A DNA stretch of 24,806 nt, taken from assembly GCA_964517355.1 (NCBI GenBank), contig CAZFCK010000046.1, positions 1 to 24,806 on the forward strand, given 5' to 3'. The stretch comes from CAZFCK01 sp964517355 (GTDB lineage: Bacteria; Desulfobacterota; Desulfovibrionia; Desulfovibrionales; Desulfovibrionaceae). Position 1 is the stretch's first letter; each line of letters begins with the position of its first letter. Both the position numbers and the translations under genes were made by a program. Shown in pieces: positions 1-7,257 of the stretch. The notes beneath the pieces are model-generated. The model was not told the DNA's origin and did no database searches. It saw only the letters and a list, made by a program, of their open reading frames with translations.

Positions 1-140
1 AGGGAAATGCATAAGAGCATCTAGCGCTTTTCAAGCGTGAGATGCTCTAAAAGAATAGGATTTACCGCGCGGGGCGGTCGTTGCGCCCCGTTTGAGTGCG
101 CAAAACAGCGCTGGAGGAGGCGCAAAAGGGCGCTTGATTT
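1..140. other. Non-coding left edge with two hairpins
   Basis: No convincing ORF is seen. Besides the hairpin at 14-48, a GC-rich stem CGGGGCG/CGCCCCG lies near 70-91 and is followed on the plus strand by only three T. It could be a weak terminator for a gene left of the window or the 3' structure of the kinase transcript. Confidence 0.4.
14..48. repeat. Long imperfect hairpin downstream of the kinase gene
   Basis: Nine-base arms AGAGCATCT and AGATGCTCT enclose a second stem, CGCTT/AAGCG, around a TTC loop, so almost the whole 35 nt can pair. On the minus strand it lies about 90 nt past the kinase stop and is not followed by a T-run, so it is more likely a REP-like or transcript-end structure than a classic terminator. 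Related wording (AGAGCATTTCAAGCGT, and a CGCTTcaAAGCG hairpin after GAGCATTTTC) recurs near 713 and 898. Confidence 0.5.
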
Positions 141-668
141 TCAAATGGAGTGCGGATGCCGGCCAAGGGCGGCAAGCAGCATTTCGAAGCTTTCCTCTAT
201 GGAATGAAACGCCGTATCTATGGTGACGATCTCGTTACCGCTCCATGTGTCGTATCGCCTTCGCCGCACTTCTTCCCATGAAGGCAGGCGCAGGTTCTCG
301 ATATCAGCATTTCTCGCCGCGATACGCTCCTGATGCTGTTTAGGGTCGGAACAGGTGATTTCAATGTTGCACGGCCTGGCATTGGCGCCGGCGGCGACCT
401 GGTTCCATTCTCCCCTGGTGAGGCGGATGGGGTTGCATGAGTCGGCGATGGTGCTGATTCCGTTGACGAGGTTGTCGTGGGCTATTCTGTACGCCAAGCG
501 GTATCCTTCGCCCGTGACGCTGCAGGAGCAGAGATCCCGGAGTCCTTGTTCGATGGTGTCGATTCTCAGATAGGCGGCCTTGACGTGCCGGGAAAGCCTC
601 TTTGCCAGCGTGGTCTTTCCCGATCCTGGAAGGCCGGAAAAAATATACAGCGTAGGTTGCTGGTCCAT
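141..668 (-). CDS. Small P-loop kinase (AAA_33 / zeta-like NTPase)
   Basis: A 175-aa cytoplasmic protein. Residues 8-20 form a clear Walker A loop (GLPGSGKTT, Lys18) directly after a hydrophobic beta strand, and an acidic IDTIEQ stretch follows near residue 37. This layout is typical of the small-molecule and nucleotide kinase-like AAA_33 family, which includes gluconate-kinase, chloramphenicol-phosphotransferase and zeta-toxin relatives. The Arg-rich segment around residues 135-140 could be the lid. The start is supported by GAGGAAA eight or so bases upstream. The gene stands alone: 317 bp of hairpin-rich DNA separate it from etfA, and no epsilon-type antitoxin gene is adjacent. Family membership is fairly secure. 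The substrate cannot be read from sequence. Confidence 0.85.
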   Translation of the reverse strand: MDQQPTLYIFSGLPGSGKTTLAKRLSRHVKAAYLRIDTIEQGLRDLCSCSVTGEGYRLAYRIAHDNLVNGISTIADSCNPIRLTRGEWNQVAAGANARPCNIEITCSDPKQHQERIAARNADIENLRLPSWEEVRRRRYDTWSGNEIVTIDTAFHSIEESFEMLLAALGRHPHSI

Positions 669-735
669 GCGCTATTTCCTCATGCCGTTGCGGAGTGGGG
701 CGTACGATAGAGCATTTCAAGCGTTGCATTGGGGT

Positions 736-785
736 GTTTTGGGGCTCCGCCCCAAACTCCGCCAGGGGGAACGCCCCCCTGGACC
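736..785 (+). repeat. Two-hairpin REP-like element, copy 1
   Basis: The first stem is TTTGGGGC/GCCCCAAA (738-756, loop TCC). The second is CCAGGGGG/CCCCCTGG (762-782, loop AACGC). The joining sequence CTCCGCCAGG and the loop AACGCC recur in a second copy in reverse orientation at 3011-3063. Paired GC hairpins of this form are common as dispersed intergenic elements in high-GC proteobacteria. That is general knowledge and has not been searched here. Confidence 0.6.
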
Positions 786-852
786 CGCGGATATCGTATT
801 TTACGTAGCCAACAAACTCACACGCTATGCCGGTCACAACGTTTTGGAGATT

Positions 853-882
853 CGTAAGAACCTTTTGCAAAAGGTTCTTACG
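853..882. repeat. Perfect 30-bp palindrome
   Basis: CGTAAGAACCTTTTG is followed immediately by its exact reverse complement, giving 15-base arms with no spacer. It lies about 40 bp past the main etfA-operon terminator on the minus strand. There is no T-run on either side, so a back-up transcription stop, an RNA processing structure or a DNA-binding site are all possible. Confidence 0.6.
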
Positions 883-922
883 CCGCCGGAGCATTTTCCG
901 CTTCAAAGCGACTATGAACGAG

Positions 923-956
923 AAAAAAAAACCGCGCAAGGCGGCGCCTTGCGCGG
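923..956 (-). terminator. Rho-independent terminator of the acyl-CoA dehydrogenase/ETF operon
   Basis: On the minus strand an 11-bp perfect stem (arms CCGCGCAAGGC and GCCTTGCGCGG, 3-nt loop) is followed by nine T (plus-strand A9 at 923-931). It begins about 30 nt after the etfA stop codon. Stem, loop and T-tract are all textbook, so transcription of the operon should end here. Confidence 0.9.
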
Positions 957-985
957 GAGAACTGATGGTTGCGCGGCGAGTGGCG

Positions 986-2014
986 TTAATCGCCAAGCAG
1001 TTCGTTGACTTTTTCCATGACCGCGAAGGCGTCGGCCACATAGAGCACGTCGGCCTTGCCCTGCGCCCAGCCGCAACTCGCGTCGAGGTTGATGGCCCGG
1101 CGTTCGGTGATGAAGCGCCAGCCCACAACGTGCGGCTCTTCGCCGTGGCAGCACGTGGCCAAGCCTTTGGGGTGGCGCGGCGTGGCGCCGGTCTGCCCCA
1201 CCTGGTGCAGGTGCGTGAGAAAGGGCAGCACGGCGTGTCCTTCGGTGCCCTGATCCACGAGTGATTTTGAACTGCCCAGTGAGGCCTGAGCCTTGCTCAG
1301 AAAGCCGAGGATCACGCCGGACGCCCTTTCGGCGTGCATGGCGCCGTCGCTTTGCTTTTTGGTCCAGCCCGCGCCGGCCACAAAGAGCAGCCCCGCATCG
1401 GGGCGGATGGTCTGCTCGTCAACGTCCGGGGTCTGGATGCCGCGCACCTGCGTGCGATTGAGGTTCTCAGGCAGGGTCAAGGGCACTTCCTGAACATCGG
1501 CGGCTTTGGCCTCCGCGGCATAGGGGGCATAGCATCCGGGCGCCAGGCTGATGCACCAGGGGCGCTGGCTGCGGGTCAGGCTGCCCATCATGCGTTGCCG
1601 GTAGTACCAGCGTTGGATGCAAGGTGCGCCGTCCTTGGCCTCGATGACAGTGGCGAAGGTGTCGGCGCGGCCGCCCAGGCGTTGGGCCGCGCCGGCGATG
1701 ACGCGGCTTATGCGCGATCCGGCGGCGGCGATGATGACGCCGGCCCCGGCTTTGAGGGCCAGGGCCTGAATGGCGGCGACATCGCTCCCATAGCGGGGTT
1801 GCACGCACTCAGGGGCCGAGGCCGAGTAAAAGGCCGTGGCGCCGCATGCGCCCAGGGCGGCCGCCGCTTTGCCCGCGTCAGCGCCGAAAACCCCCACGCT
1901 CCAGGGGCAGCCAAGGGCGTTTGCCAGTTCCCTCGCGGCGGTCAGCGCCTCCAGGGCGCTTTTATGCAATGTGCCGTCCGCTTCGGTATGTGCCAGGAAA
2001 AGTATATTTTCCAT
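986..2014 (-). CDS. etfA: Divergent electron transfer flavoprotein alpha subunit (EtfA/FixB-like)
   Basis: A 342-aa protein that begins MENILFLAHTEADG, the usual EtfA N-terminal strand. The start at 2014 is preferred over the in-frame upstream ATG at 2080 because AAAGGAT precedes it and because the longer form would overlap etfB. The FAD-domain motif QVGQTG is present at residues 271-276. The normally following GISGAIQH-type stretch is replaced by a Cys- and His-containing segment (ATCCHGEEPHVVGW) before the closing ADVLYVADAF strand. EtfA holds FAD and, with EtfB, passes electrons from dehydrogenases to an ETF dehydrogenase. Only about 25 bp separate it from etfB, so the two are surely co-translated. 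The family call is secure, but it belongs to an unusual branch, and whether FAD binds in the standard way is open. Confidence 0.9.
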   Translation of the reverse strand: MENILFLAHTEADGTLHKSALEALTAARELANALGCPWSVGVFGADAGKAAAALGACGATAFYSASAPECVQPRYGSDVAAIQALALKAGAGVIIAAAGSRISRVIAGAAQRLGGRADTFATVIEAKDGAPCIQRWYYRQRMMGSLTRSQRPWCISLAPGCYAPYAAEAKAADVQEVPLTLPENLNRTQVRGIQTPDVDEQTIRPDAGLLFVAGAGWTKKQSDGAMHAERASGVILGFLSKAQASLGSSKSLVDQGTEGHAVLPFLTHLHQVGQTGATPRHPKGLATCCHGEEPHVVGWRFITERRAINLDASCGWAQGKADVLYVADAFAVMEKVNELLGD

Positions 2015-2039
2015 CGTAATATCCTTTGGGTATGCGTTG

Positions 2040-2846
2040 TCAGCTCTTGATCCAGGCGATGATTTCCCGGGCGATTTCATCCACGGGAGCGTCCTTGACC
2101 ACTCGCGTATCGCGTTTCTGCTTGGGCAGCTCCACGCTGGAGAGGGTCACGCCTTCCGCGCCCACGGGCGCGGGCTGCGCTTTTTGCAGCGCCGGCATGA
2201 TGCCGCGCATGTTGCCCATGCCCACCTGGGGGTTGTTGGGAGGCTCGGGGAGATTGCCCGTGGCCCAGCCCAACACGGCGGGCGGGGAGGCGACGGTGGA
2301 AACCTGATACGCCCCGGCTTCGATACGCTCCAGAATGCGCAGGGAACCGTCCTCTTCCACGCGCAGTTCGTCCACGCCCTGGAACTGGTCGTGGATATCG
2401 AGCATTTCGCCGAGGATCTGCATGGTGGCGCCCGCTCCCCGCGATGCCGACTGCCAGCCGCCGAAAAGCAGCAGCTTGCCCATATCCAGCCCCTGGATGG
2501 AGCGCAGCCCCTTGGCCAGGGCCTCCGCGGTTTCAAAGGCGTCCGTAAAGCCGCCGGCGGGGCCGTCCATGACGGCGAGTTCGAAAGGCACTTTCTGGCC
2601 GATGGACATCATCACCTGCTGCAATTTGGCCTTGGGGCCGAGGCACAGCAGCCAGACTTTGCTGTCGGCGTGATTTTTGGCCAGGTTCGCGGCTTCGTAA
2701 AGGGCGTGCGCCGCCCAGGGATCGAGCACCGCGGGCAGCATCATTTCATTTTTCAAGCCCCAGCCTTGGGGGCCCTGCATGGGCTCGAGGGTCTGCAACG
2801 GGTCGGGCACGATGCTGCCGCAGACCACGATATGAAAAGCACTCAT
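2040..2846 (-). CDS. etfB: Divergent electron transfer flavoprotein beta subunit (EtfB/FixA-like)
   Basis: A 268-aa protein with the EtfB opening strand (FHIVVCGSIVPDP) and the canonical block order, including the Ala-Asn-Leu-Ala helix and the LLCLGP strand. EtfB normally binds AMP through a loop like GRQAIDGDTAQVGP. The matching region here reads FGGWQSASRGAGATMQILGE and lacks the usual Asp residues, so nucleotide binding may differ. The SD sequence GAGGAG lies eight bases before the ATG. The gene lies 240 bp after the ETF dehydrogenase, across a cluster of hairpins, and just before etfA. It forms the heterodimer with EtfA and probably docks both the acyl-CoA dehydrogenase and the quinone-linked flavoprotein of this operon. 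Confidence 0.9.
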   Translation of the reverse strand: MSAFHIVVCGSIVPDPLQTLEPMQGPQGWGLKNEMMLPAVLDPWAAHALYEAANLAKNHADSKVWLLCLGPKAKLQQVMMSIGQKVPFELAVMDGPAGGFTDAFETAEALAKGLRSIQGLDMGKLLLFGGWQSASRGAGATMQILGEMLDIHDQFQGVDELRVEEDGSLRILERIEAGAYQVSTVASPPAVLGWATGNLPEPPNNPQVGMGNMRGIMPALQKAQPAPVGAEGVTLSSVELPKQKRDTRVVKDAPVDEIAREIIAWIKS

Positions 2847-2878
2847 CTTCTCGGCTCCTCGGATAGGGTGATATTAAA

Positions 2879-2923
2879 GGGAGCGGAACATACTAAAATA
2901 CCCGCTCCCGCGGCATTCGCCGC
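2879..2923 (-). repeat. Two adjacent hairpins in the etfB leader
   Basis: GGGAGCGG (2879-2886) pairs perfectly with CCGCTCCC (2902-2909) around a 15-nt AT-rich loop. It is followed directly by GCGGC-attc-GCCGC (2910-2923). They sit 33-77 nt upstream of the etfB start and could fold in the leader of the etfBA part of the transcript. They may define a processed 5' end or tune etfBA expression. The pairing is seen; the role is inferred. Confidence 0.5.
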
Positions 2924-3010
2924 TTACTGTTGAGAATTTTCGTCCGATTTTCTTCAACAACAGTTCGATTGGTATAACGTACTCGTATTTCGCCAAATTA
3001 AATATCCGTT

Positions 3011-3063
3011 GGCCCAGGAGAGGCGTTCCCTCCTGGCGGAGGTTGGCGCGGAGAACCAACCTC
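3011..3063 (-). repeat. Two-hairpin REP-like element, copy 2 (opposite orientation)
   Basis: On the minus strand GAGGTTGG pairs with CCAACCTC (3063-3039), and CCAGGAG pairs with CTCCTGG (3036-3014) around a GG-AACG-CC inner stem. The linker CTCCGCCAGG and the AACGCC core match the element at 736-785 almost base for base, while arms that differ are compensated within each stem. It starts about 24 nt past the ETF-dehydrogenase stop, so it may stabilise the upstream message end or attenuate read-through into etfBA. Confidence 0.6.
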
Positions 3064-3086
3064 AACAATGACAACGATACCGCGCT

Positions 3087-4970
3087 CTAGTTTTCCGCAG
3101 AATGCAGACCGCCGGAACCGGCCATGAAGCGCACGTTGGTGCGTTCCGTATCATCCGGCGCCGCCTTGCTGCAATTCCACAGGCAAGCGCCGCAATGCAC
3201 GCATTTTTCGCGGTCGAAGAGCGGCACGCCCCCTTCGGGATTCGTGGAAATCGCTTGGCCGGAACAGGCCTCGATGCAGACCTGCTCGCGGCACGCGGCG
3301 CAGAGCCCGGTATCCTTGAAGCGCACGTGGTCGGCATAGCCGGGGGCGGCCTGCACTTTGCCCCCCATGAGCAAGGCGTCCTGGTGCGAGACAAGGAGCT
3401 GGCCGTCGAATTCTATCTTGGGCCATCCGGCGCGTTCCATGAGCGCGTCGTGCAGGGATTCGCCCTTGGCGCGGCACTGTTCGCGGATGATTTCGAGTTC
3501 GTGGAGCGGGATGACGCCCCTGTAATACTCCTCCAGGGCGGGCACACGTTCCCAGGGGCGTTTGTGGTCCGCGCTCCAGGCGAAGCGCCCCTTGCTGAAA
3601 CCGGCCAGGGCCATGCCGAGAAATCCCTGGACAATGCCTTTGGTGAATCCGTCGCGGGCGCGTTCCGCCTCTTTGGACTCCTTGTCCAGCCAATGCTCGC
3701 GGCGGCGCTGTTCATAGGCCTGGCGCAGGTTGTCCTCGGATATTTCGCGGCCGGAGCCGTAGAGTTCGATAAGCGCTTCGGCGAGCAGCACGCCGGAGGC
3801 CCAGGCCTCGTCCACGCCCGAACCGCTCAGGACGTTGGTGGTGCCGCTGCCTTCGCCGATGCGCACGTAGCCATTGCCCACGAGGAACGGTTCGCCGCGT
3901 CTGCCGGATTCCTGCAGGCTTTTCGCGCCCCAGGAGCGCATGCGCCCCCCTTCGAGATGGCGCCAGATGTAGGGGTGCCGCATCCAGTGCTGCAGGTAGG
4001 TGTAGGCGGTGCGCACCGGGCTTTCGAACCATGACGGAACGAAAATGCCCAGGGAGGCGACGTTGTCCGGATAGACGTAGAGAAAGCCGAAAATTTCGGG
4101 CTCGGGATAGCCGAAGGTGTGCAGCACCGTGCCGGGGGTGAGTTCGCAGCCCTCGGGCAGGTCCACGACCATTTTCATGCCCAGAGCCCATTCCCGCTGG
4201 TGGTGGCCTTCGGGCAGGCCGAAATGCTGGTCGATGGCTTGCCCCACGGCGCCCACTGGACCGTCGCCCACAACCGTGAGCTTGGCCTTGATGTCCATGC
4301 CGGGCATGAAGCAGGCGTCCGGAGCGCCGTTTTTGTCCACGCCCTGGTCGGCGAGGCGCACGCCCAGCACCGCGCGGTCCTTGATCAGCGGAGCGGCCAC
4401 GGGAGTGCCGGGCCAGATCTGCACAAGGCCGCTGCCCATGACCTGGGCGCCGACCCACTGGCTGAACTGTCCAATGCTGCAAACGAAGCCCTCGTGCTTT
4501 TGCAGGAAGGGCGGAATGTAGGGCAGTTCGACGGCCTCATGCTCCACGGCCACCTTGTTGGCGAGGGGGAGTTTGGCCAGGGGCGTTTTCGAAAACGCGC
4601 GCAGGGAGGCTTCTTTCATGCGCATCACCGCGGGGCGGCGGCTGGCGCCGTGCGGATCGAGAAGAAAGACGATCTTTTCCTGGGAAACGGGCGCGCACAT
4701 GGGGATCTGCTCGGGGGAGAACTCGGGGAAGCTCTGGCGTATGGCGCGCGCCTTGGTGACCACGCCGGAAACGCCGAACCCGATGTCGTCCGCGCGTTCG
4801 TAGCAGATGACCTGCGGGGGCATGCCGGGCATGCATTCGCTTTCAGCCAGGGGCGTGCCGTCCTCGCGCATGAGGGCGCGCGAGAGGGTTGTCAGGAATC
4901 CGCCCATGGCGGGGCCGAAGCCCACACAAGCGATATCCACATCCATGCTTTGGCGTTCAATGTCACTCAT
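3087..4970 (-). CDS. ETF:quinone-oxidoreductase-like flavoprotein with C-terminal ferredoxin domain
   Basis: A 627-aa protein. The start at 4970 is chosen because AGGAGG lies ten bases upstream. The longer reading from 5003 would take in that SD and run towards the intergenic palindrome. Residues 11-24 carry a dinucleotide-binding turn of the G-F-G-P-A-M-G type for FAD. The middle part matches the geranylgeranyl-reductase/ETF-QO fold. The C-terminus has eight cysteines in ferredoxin spacing: C557-x2-C560-x4-C565-x3-C569 and C590-x2-C593-x2-C596-x3-C600. Canonical ETF-QO carries one [4Fe-4S] cluster with four cysteines, so two clusters are plausible here. The expected role is to pass electrons from reduced ETF to membrane menaquinone at the cytoplasmic face. 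It lies between the dehydrogenase and etfBA. Confidence 0.88.
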   Translation of the reverse strand: MSDIERQSMDVDIACVGFGPAMGGFLTTLSRALMREDGTPLAESECMPGMPPQVICYERADDIGFGVSGVVTKARAIRQSFPEFSPEQIPMCAPVSQEKIVFLLDPHGASRRPAVMRMKEASLRAFSKTPLAKLPLANKVAVEHEAVELPYIPPFLQKHEGFVCSIGQFSQWVGAQVMGSGLVQIWPGTPVAAPLIKDRAVLGVRLADQGVDKNGAPDACFMPGMDIKAKLTVVGDGPVGAVGQAIDQHFGLPEGHHQREWALGMKMVVDLPEGCELTPGTVLHTFGYPEPEIFGFLYVYPDNVASLGIFVPSWFESPVRTAYTYLQHWMRHPYIWRHLEGGRMRSWGAKSLQESGRRGEPFLVGNGYVRIGEGSGTTNVLSGSGVDEAWASGVLLAEALIELYGSGREISEDNLRQAYEQRRREHWLDKESKEAERARDGFTKGIVQGFLGMALAGFSKGRFAWSADHKRPWERVPALEEYYRGVIPLHELEIIREQCRAKGESLHDALMERAGWPKIEFDGQLLVSHQDALLMGGKVQAAPGYADHVRFKDTGLCAACREQVCIEACSGQAISTNPEGGVPLFDREKCVHCGACLWNCSKAAPDDTERTNVRFMAGSGGLHSAEN

Positions 4971-4998
4971 AACTGCCGAGCCTCCTGAGGCCGGGGCG

Positions 4999-5032
4999 CG
5001 CAAGGCCTTTTCCTTAAGGAAAAGGCCTTGCG
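4999..5032. repeat. Perfect 34-bp palindrome in the ACAD/ETF-dehydrogenase junction
   Basis: CGCAAGGCCTTTTCCTT is followed at once by its exact reverse complement. It fills a third of the 114-bp gap between the acyl-CoA dehydrogenase stop and the ETF-dehydrogenase start, and ends 12 nt before the AGGAGG ribosome binding site (plus coordinates 4981-4986). There is no T-run, so it would not be an efficient terminator. A stabilising or processing hairpin that sets gene dosage along the operon, or a dimer binding site, are the likeliest roles. Confidence 0.7.
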
Positions 5033-5084
5033 ACGTTGTTGTCTTATGTGAGGTGATGACGCGGTGTACGGTCGCACCACAGTG

Positions 5085-7133
5085 TTACAGCGGGTAGTCA
5101 AGCGCCTCGGGAATCATGATCCGCGTCAGGGCCTGGGCCGCGCGGTCTTTGGCCAGACGCGCCCCCGCCAGGGAGCGGTCCAGATCCGTTTTCAAGCGGC
5201 TGAACGCTTCGCCAGCTTCGGGCTGCTCATGATATCCGTACACCAGTTCGCTGCAAATGCGGGCCACTTCGCCCGCTGTGCGCGCGGCCTGGACCGTGAA
5301 CAGGTCGTTGTAGAACGACAGCAAGCCTTCCATGCCTTCGGCCACGACGGGATTCAGAGGGCCCTTTTCCTCGAGTTCGCGCACGTCCTGGTACAGGGAC
5401 CAGGCCGCAAGAATCCAGGCCAGGGCGTCCGCAAAGGGGAAGGTCACGCCATGGCGTATGCCGTGGTACAGGATTTTGCCCTCAGGGTCTTTGGTCTGGT
5501 TCAGGTAGTCGAAGGTGTGGAGCCAGAGGCGCATGGCCGCGGCCAGGGAGGCGGCGCCGGGCGCGGCCGCCGTTTCCAGGATCCCGGCCCATTGGCCGAC
5601 GCGGGCCAGAAAGACCTCGTTGCCAGCAAGGACGCTGATCTGGCGGCGTTGCACTGCTTCAGGGCCTTCGTAAATGGCTTCGAGCTGAGTGTCGAACCAC
5701 TTGTGGCCCAAAAATCCGGGACAGTCCTCGGTGATGCCGTATCCACCCATAAGTGAGAGGGCTTCGCGCATCATGTTCGAGCCCACGCCCGTGTTCCAGA
5801 GTTTGCATGCGGGGCAGAGCACGTTGCCCACGGCGTCCGCCAGGCAGAACTGGACCAGGGCATCGTTCTGCAATTCCTGGAACCGGGCCTGGTCGCGTTC
5901 GTTCTCAGGGGCATTCTCCAGGGCGATGAATTCCACGGCCTCTTTCTGCTTTTTGCGCAGGGCCATGAACTGCCTGCGTCCCTTGGGCACGCCTTGTTCC
6001 TCGAAAATGCGGGTTTTTTCCTTTTCCAGGGGGTCGAGCACGTCGAACACGCGGGAGGCCTCGAAGCCTAGTGACGCGGCTGCTTCGCCGGTGGCCCAGA
6101 CATCCACGAGACGTTGCAGGGCGTCGTCTTTTTGCTGCAGCCCCAGCTCATAGCGCGGCGATCCGGGCTGGGCGGCTTCGCCCCCGCGAAAACGCTGGCG
6201 CTGGTAGCGGATGATGGGTTCCACGGCAGACAAGAGTTTTGCCGCGGTCATCAGGCCCACGGTGACGCGGGTATGGCTGAACACCGCGGCAATGACCTCG
6301 GAATGGGTGAAGTTGGGCACGATGACGCCGTCTTCCACGGTGTAGCCCCCGACAATGCGGTTGGCCGGGATTTCGAGGTTGAGTACGGGGTCGGACGTGG
6401 CGGAAAGCTGGTGCACCATTTTGAGGGTGGGCGATCCCGCGTCCCAGGTGCCGGGGTCGGTCTTCTCGAGGATGACCATGCAGGAGCTTTTGATGCGCTC
6501 GTCGGCCGTGTCCACGGCCGCGACCACGAAATCGGCGAAGGGCATATTGGTGATGAAGCGGCCGCGTTTGTCGATCTGCAGCGAGGGTTCCTGCCCCTCC
6601 CGCCATTCCTTGACCCTGGCCTTGCCCACGAGCACGCCGGTGTCCACGCCCACATAGGGAATGGGTTCGGTGAGGGCGAAGGCCCCCCTCCATACCTGGC
6701 GATCCTCGCCTGGCTGCGGCGGTACGCAGGCGGCGAGGTATTTGGCGCATTGCTCGGCCGTGCCGCGTTCGTGGATGGGGGAAAGGGCCAGGAAGCTGGC
6801 CATGCTGCATGTTCCCGCCCCCGCGTCCACCCAGGCCAGTTCAAAGGCCGTGAGGGAGAGGGCCAGGTTTTTCGGTCCCGGGATAAAGCCGCCCTGTTCG
6901 GGCTCCATAAAAATGGAAGTGAGCCCGGCCTGATCGAAAGCGGTCAGTAATTGGGCTTTTGTCTCGTTCCAGTCATGGGAGTTGCGCGCGCCGTCGGCGA
7001 CCAGACGCGCCACCAGGCCGCGGGCCACGCTGCGCGAGGACTGGACTGCCATCTGCATATCAAAGCGCTCGCTGAAGCGCCACATGATTTGGCGTACATC
7101 GTCGCCAGGCAAAGTGCGGATACTATCCATCAT
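5085..7133 (-). CDS. Large acyl-CoA dehydrogenase
   Basis: A 682-aa FAD-dependent dehydrogenase, well above the usual 380 residues. It would belong to the long class with an extra C-terminal helical domain. The N-terminal helical domain, the beta domain (MVILEKTDPG...MVHQLSATSDP around residues 220-250) and the closing block GGYGITED...AIYEGPEAVQ are all recognisable. Glu489 in IYEGP occupies the position of the MCAD-type catalytic base. A charged insert, rich in Glu, Lys and Arg (about residues 365-422), interrupts the C-terminal helices. AGGA lies five bases before the first of two tandem ATGs, so 7133 or 7130 may be used. It is first in the operon, and its natural electron acceptor should be the ETF encoded behind it. 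The acyl-CoA substrate cannot be deduced. Confidence 0.9.
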   Translation of the reverse strand: MMDSIRTLPGDDVRQIMWRFSERFDMQMAVQSSRSVARGLVARLVADGARNSHDWNETKAQLLTAFDQAGLTSIFMEPEQGGFIPGPKNLALSLTAFELAWVDAGAGTCSMASFLALSPIHERGTAEQCAKYLAACVPPQPGEDRQVWRGAFALTEPIPYVGVDTGVLVGKARVKEWREGQEPSLQIDKRGRFITNMPFADFVVAAVDTADERIKSSCMVILEKTDPGTWDAGSPTLKMVHQLSATSDPVLNLEIPANRIVGGYTVEDGVIVPNFTHSEVIAAVFSHTRVTVGLMTAAKLLSAVEPIIRYQRQRFRGGEAAQPGSPRYELGLQQKDDALQRLVDVWATGEAAASLGFEASRVFDVLDPLEKEKTRIFEEQGVPKGRRQFMALRKKQKEAVEFIALENAPENERDQARFQELQNDALVQFCLADAVGNVLCPACKLWNTGVGSNMMREALSLMGGYGITEDCPGFLGHKWFDTQLEAIYEGPEAVQRRQISVLAGNEVFLARVGQWAGILETAAAPGAASLAAAMRLWLHTFDYLNQTKDPEGKILYHGIRHGVTFPFADALAWILAAWSLYQDVRELEEKGPLNPVVAEGMEGLLSFYNDLFTVQAARTAGEVARICSELVYGYHEQPEAGEAFSRLKTDLDRSLAGARLAKDRAAQALTRIMIPEALDYPL

Positions 7134-7192
7134 GCGATTCCTGCGGTGTGTTTGTCGGTTAATACGATAGCGTTATTTAAGGGGAGAGCGGA

Positions 7193-7221
7193 AAGTTACG
7201 GCAAAGAACGTGGCGCGTCAA
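7193..7221 (-). promoter_or_regulatory. Possible promoter for the acyl-CoA dehydrogenase/ETF operon
   Basis: On the minus strand TTGACG (7221-7216), a 17-nt spacer and TAACTT (7198-7193) lie about 60 bp before the start codon. The -10 box is poor (three of six matches), and the -35 falls inside the loop of the hairpin at 7209-7235, so this is tentative. Confidence 0.25.
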
Positions 7222-7235
7222 CAAAAGCGGCCACG
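7209..7235 (-). terminator. Possible weak terminator after the HicB-like gene
   Basis: CGTGGC pairs with GCCACG, extended by GC/GC with one bulged base, around a loop of about ten bases. On the minus strand it begins 23 nt after the HicB-like stop and is followed by TTCTTT. The T-tract is broken, so termination may be partial. Confidence 0.3.
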
Positions 7236-7257
7236 CTCAAGGATCCACCGGCGCTTT

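Noticed and set aside
2874..3074. 66-codon minus-strand frame in the gap before etfB
   Set aside because: It is made almost entirely of the hairpin elements, has no SD and no recognisable features. It is more likely leader RNA than a gene.
3102..4034. Plus-strand open frame over the ETF dehydrogenase gene, and similar plus-strand frames across 1334-6950
   Set aside because: They are antisense to genes with clear family motifs, have no SD, and have low-complexity composition.
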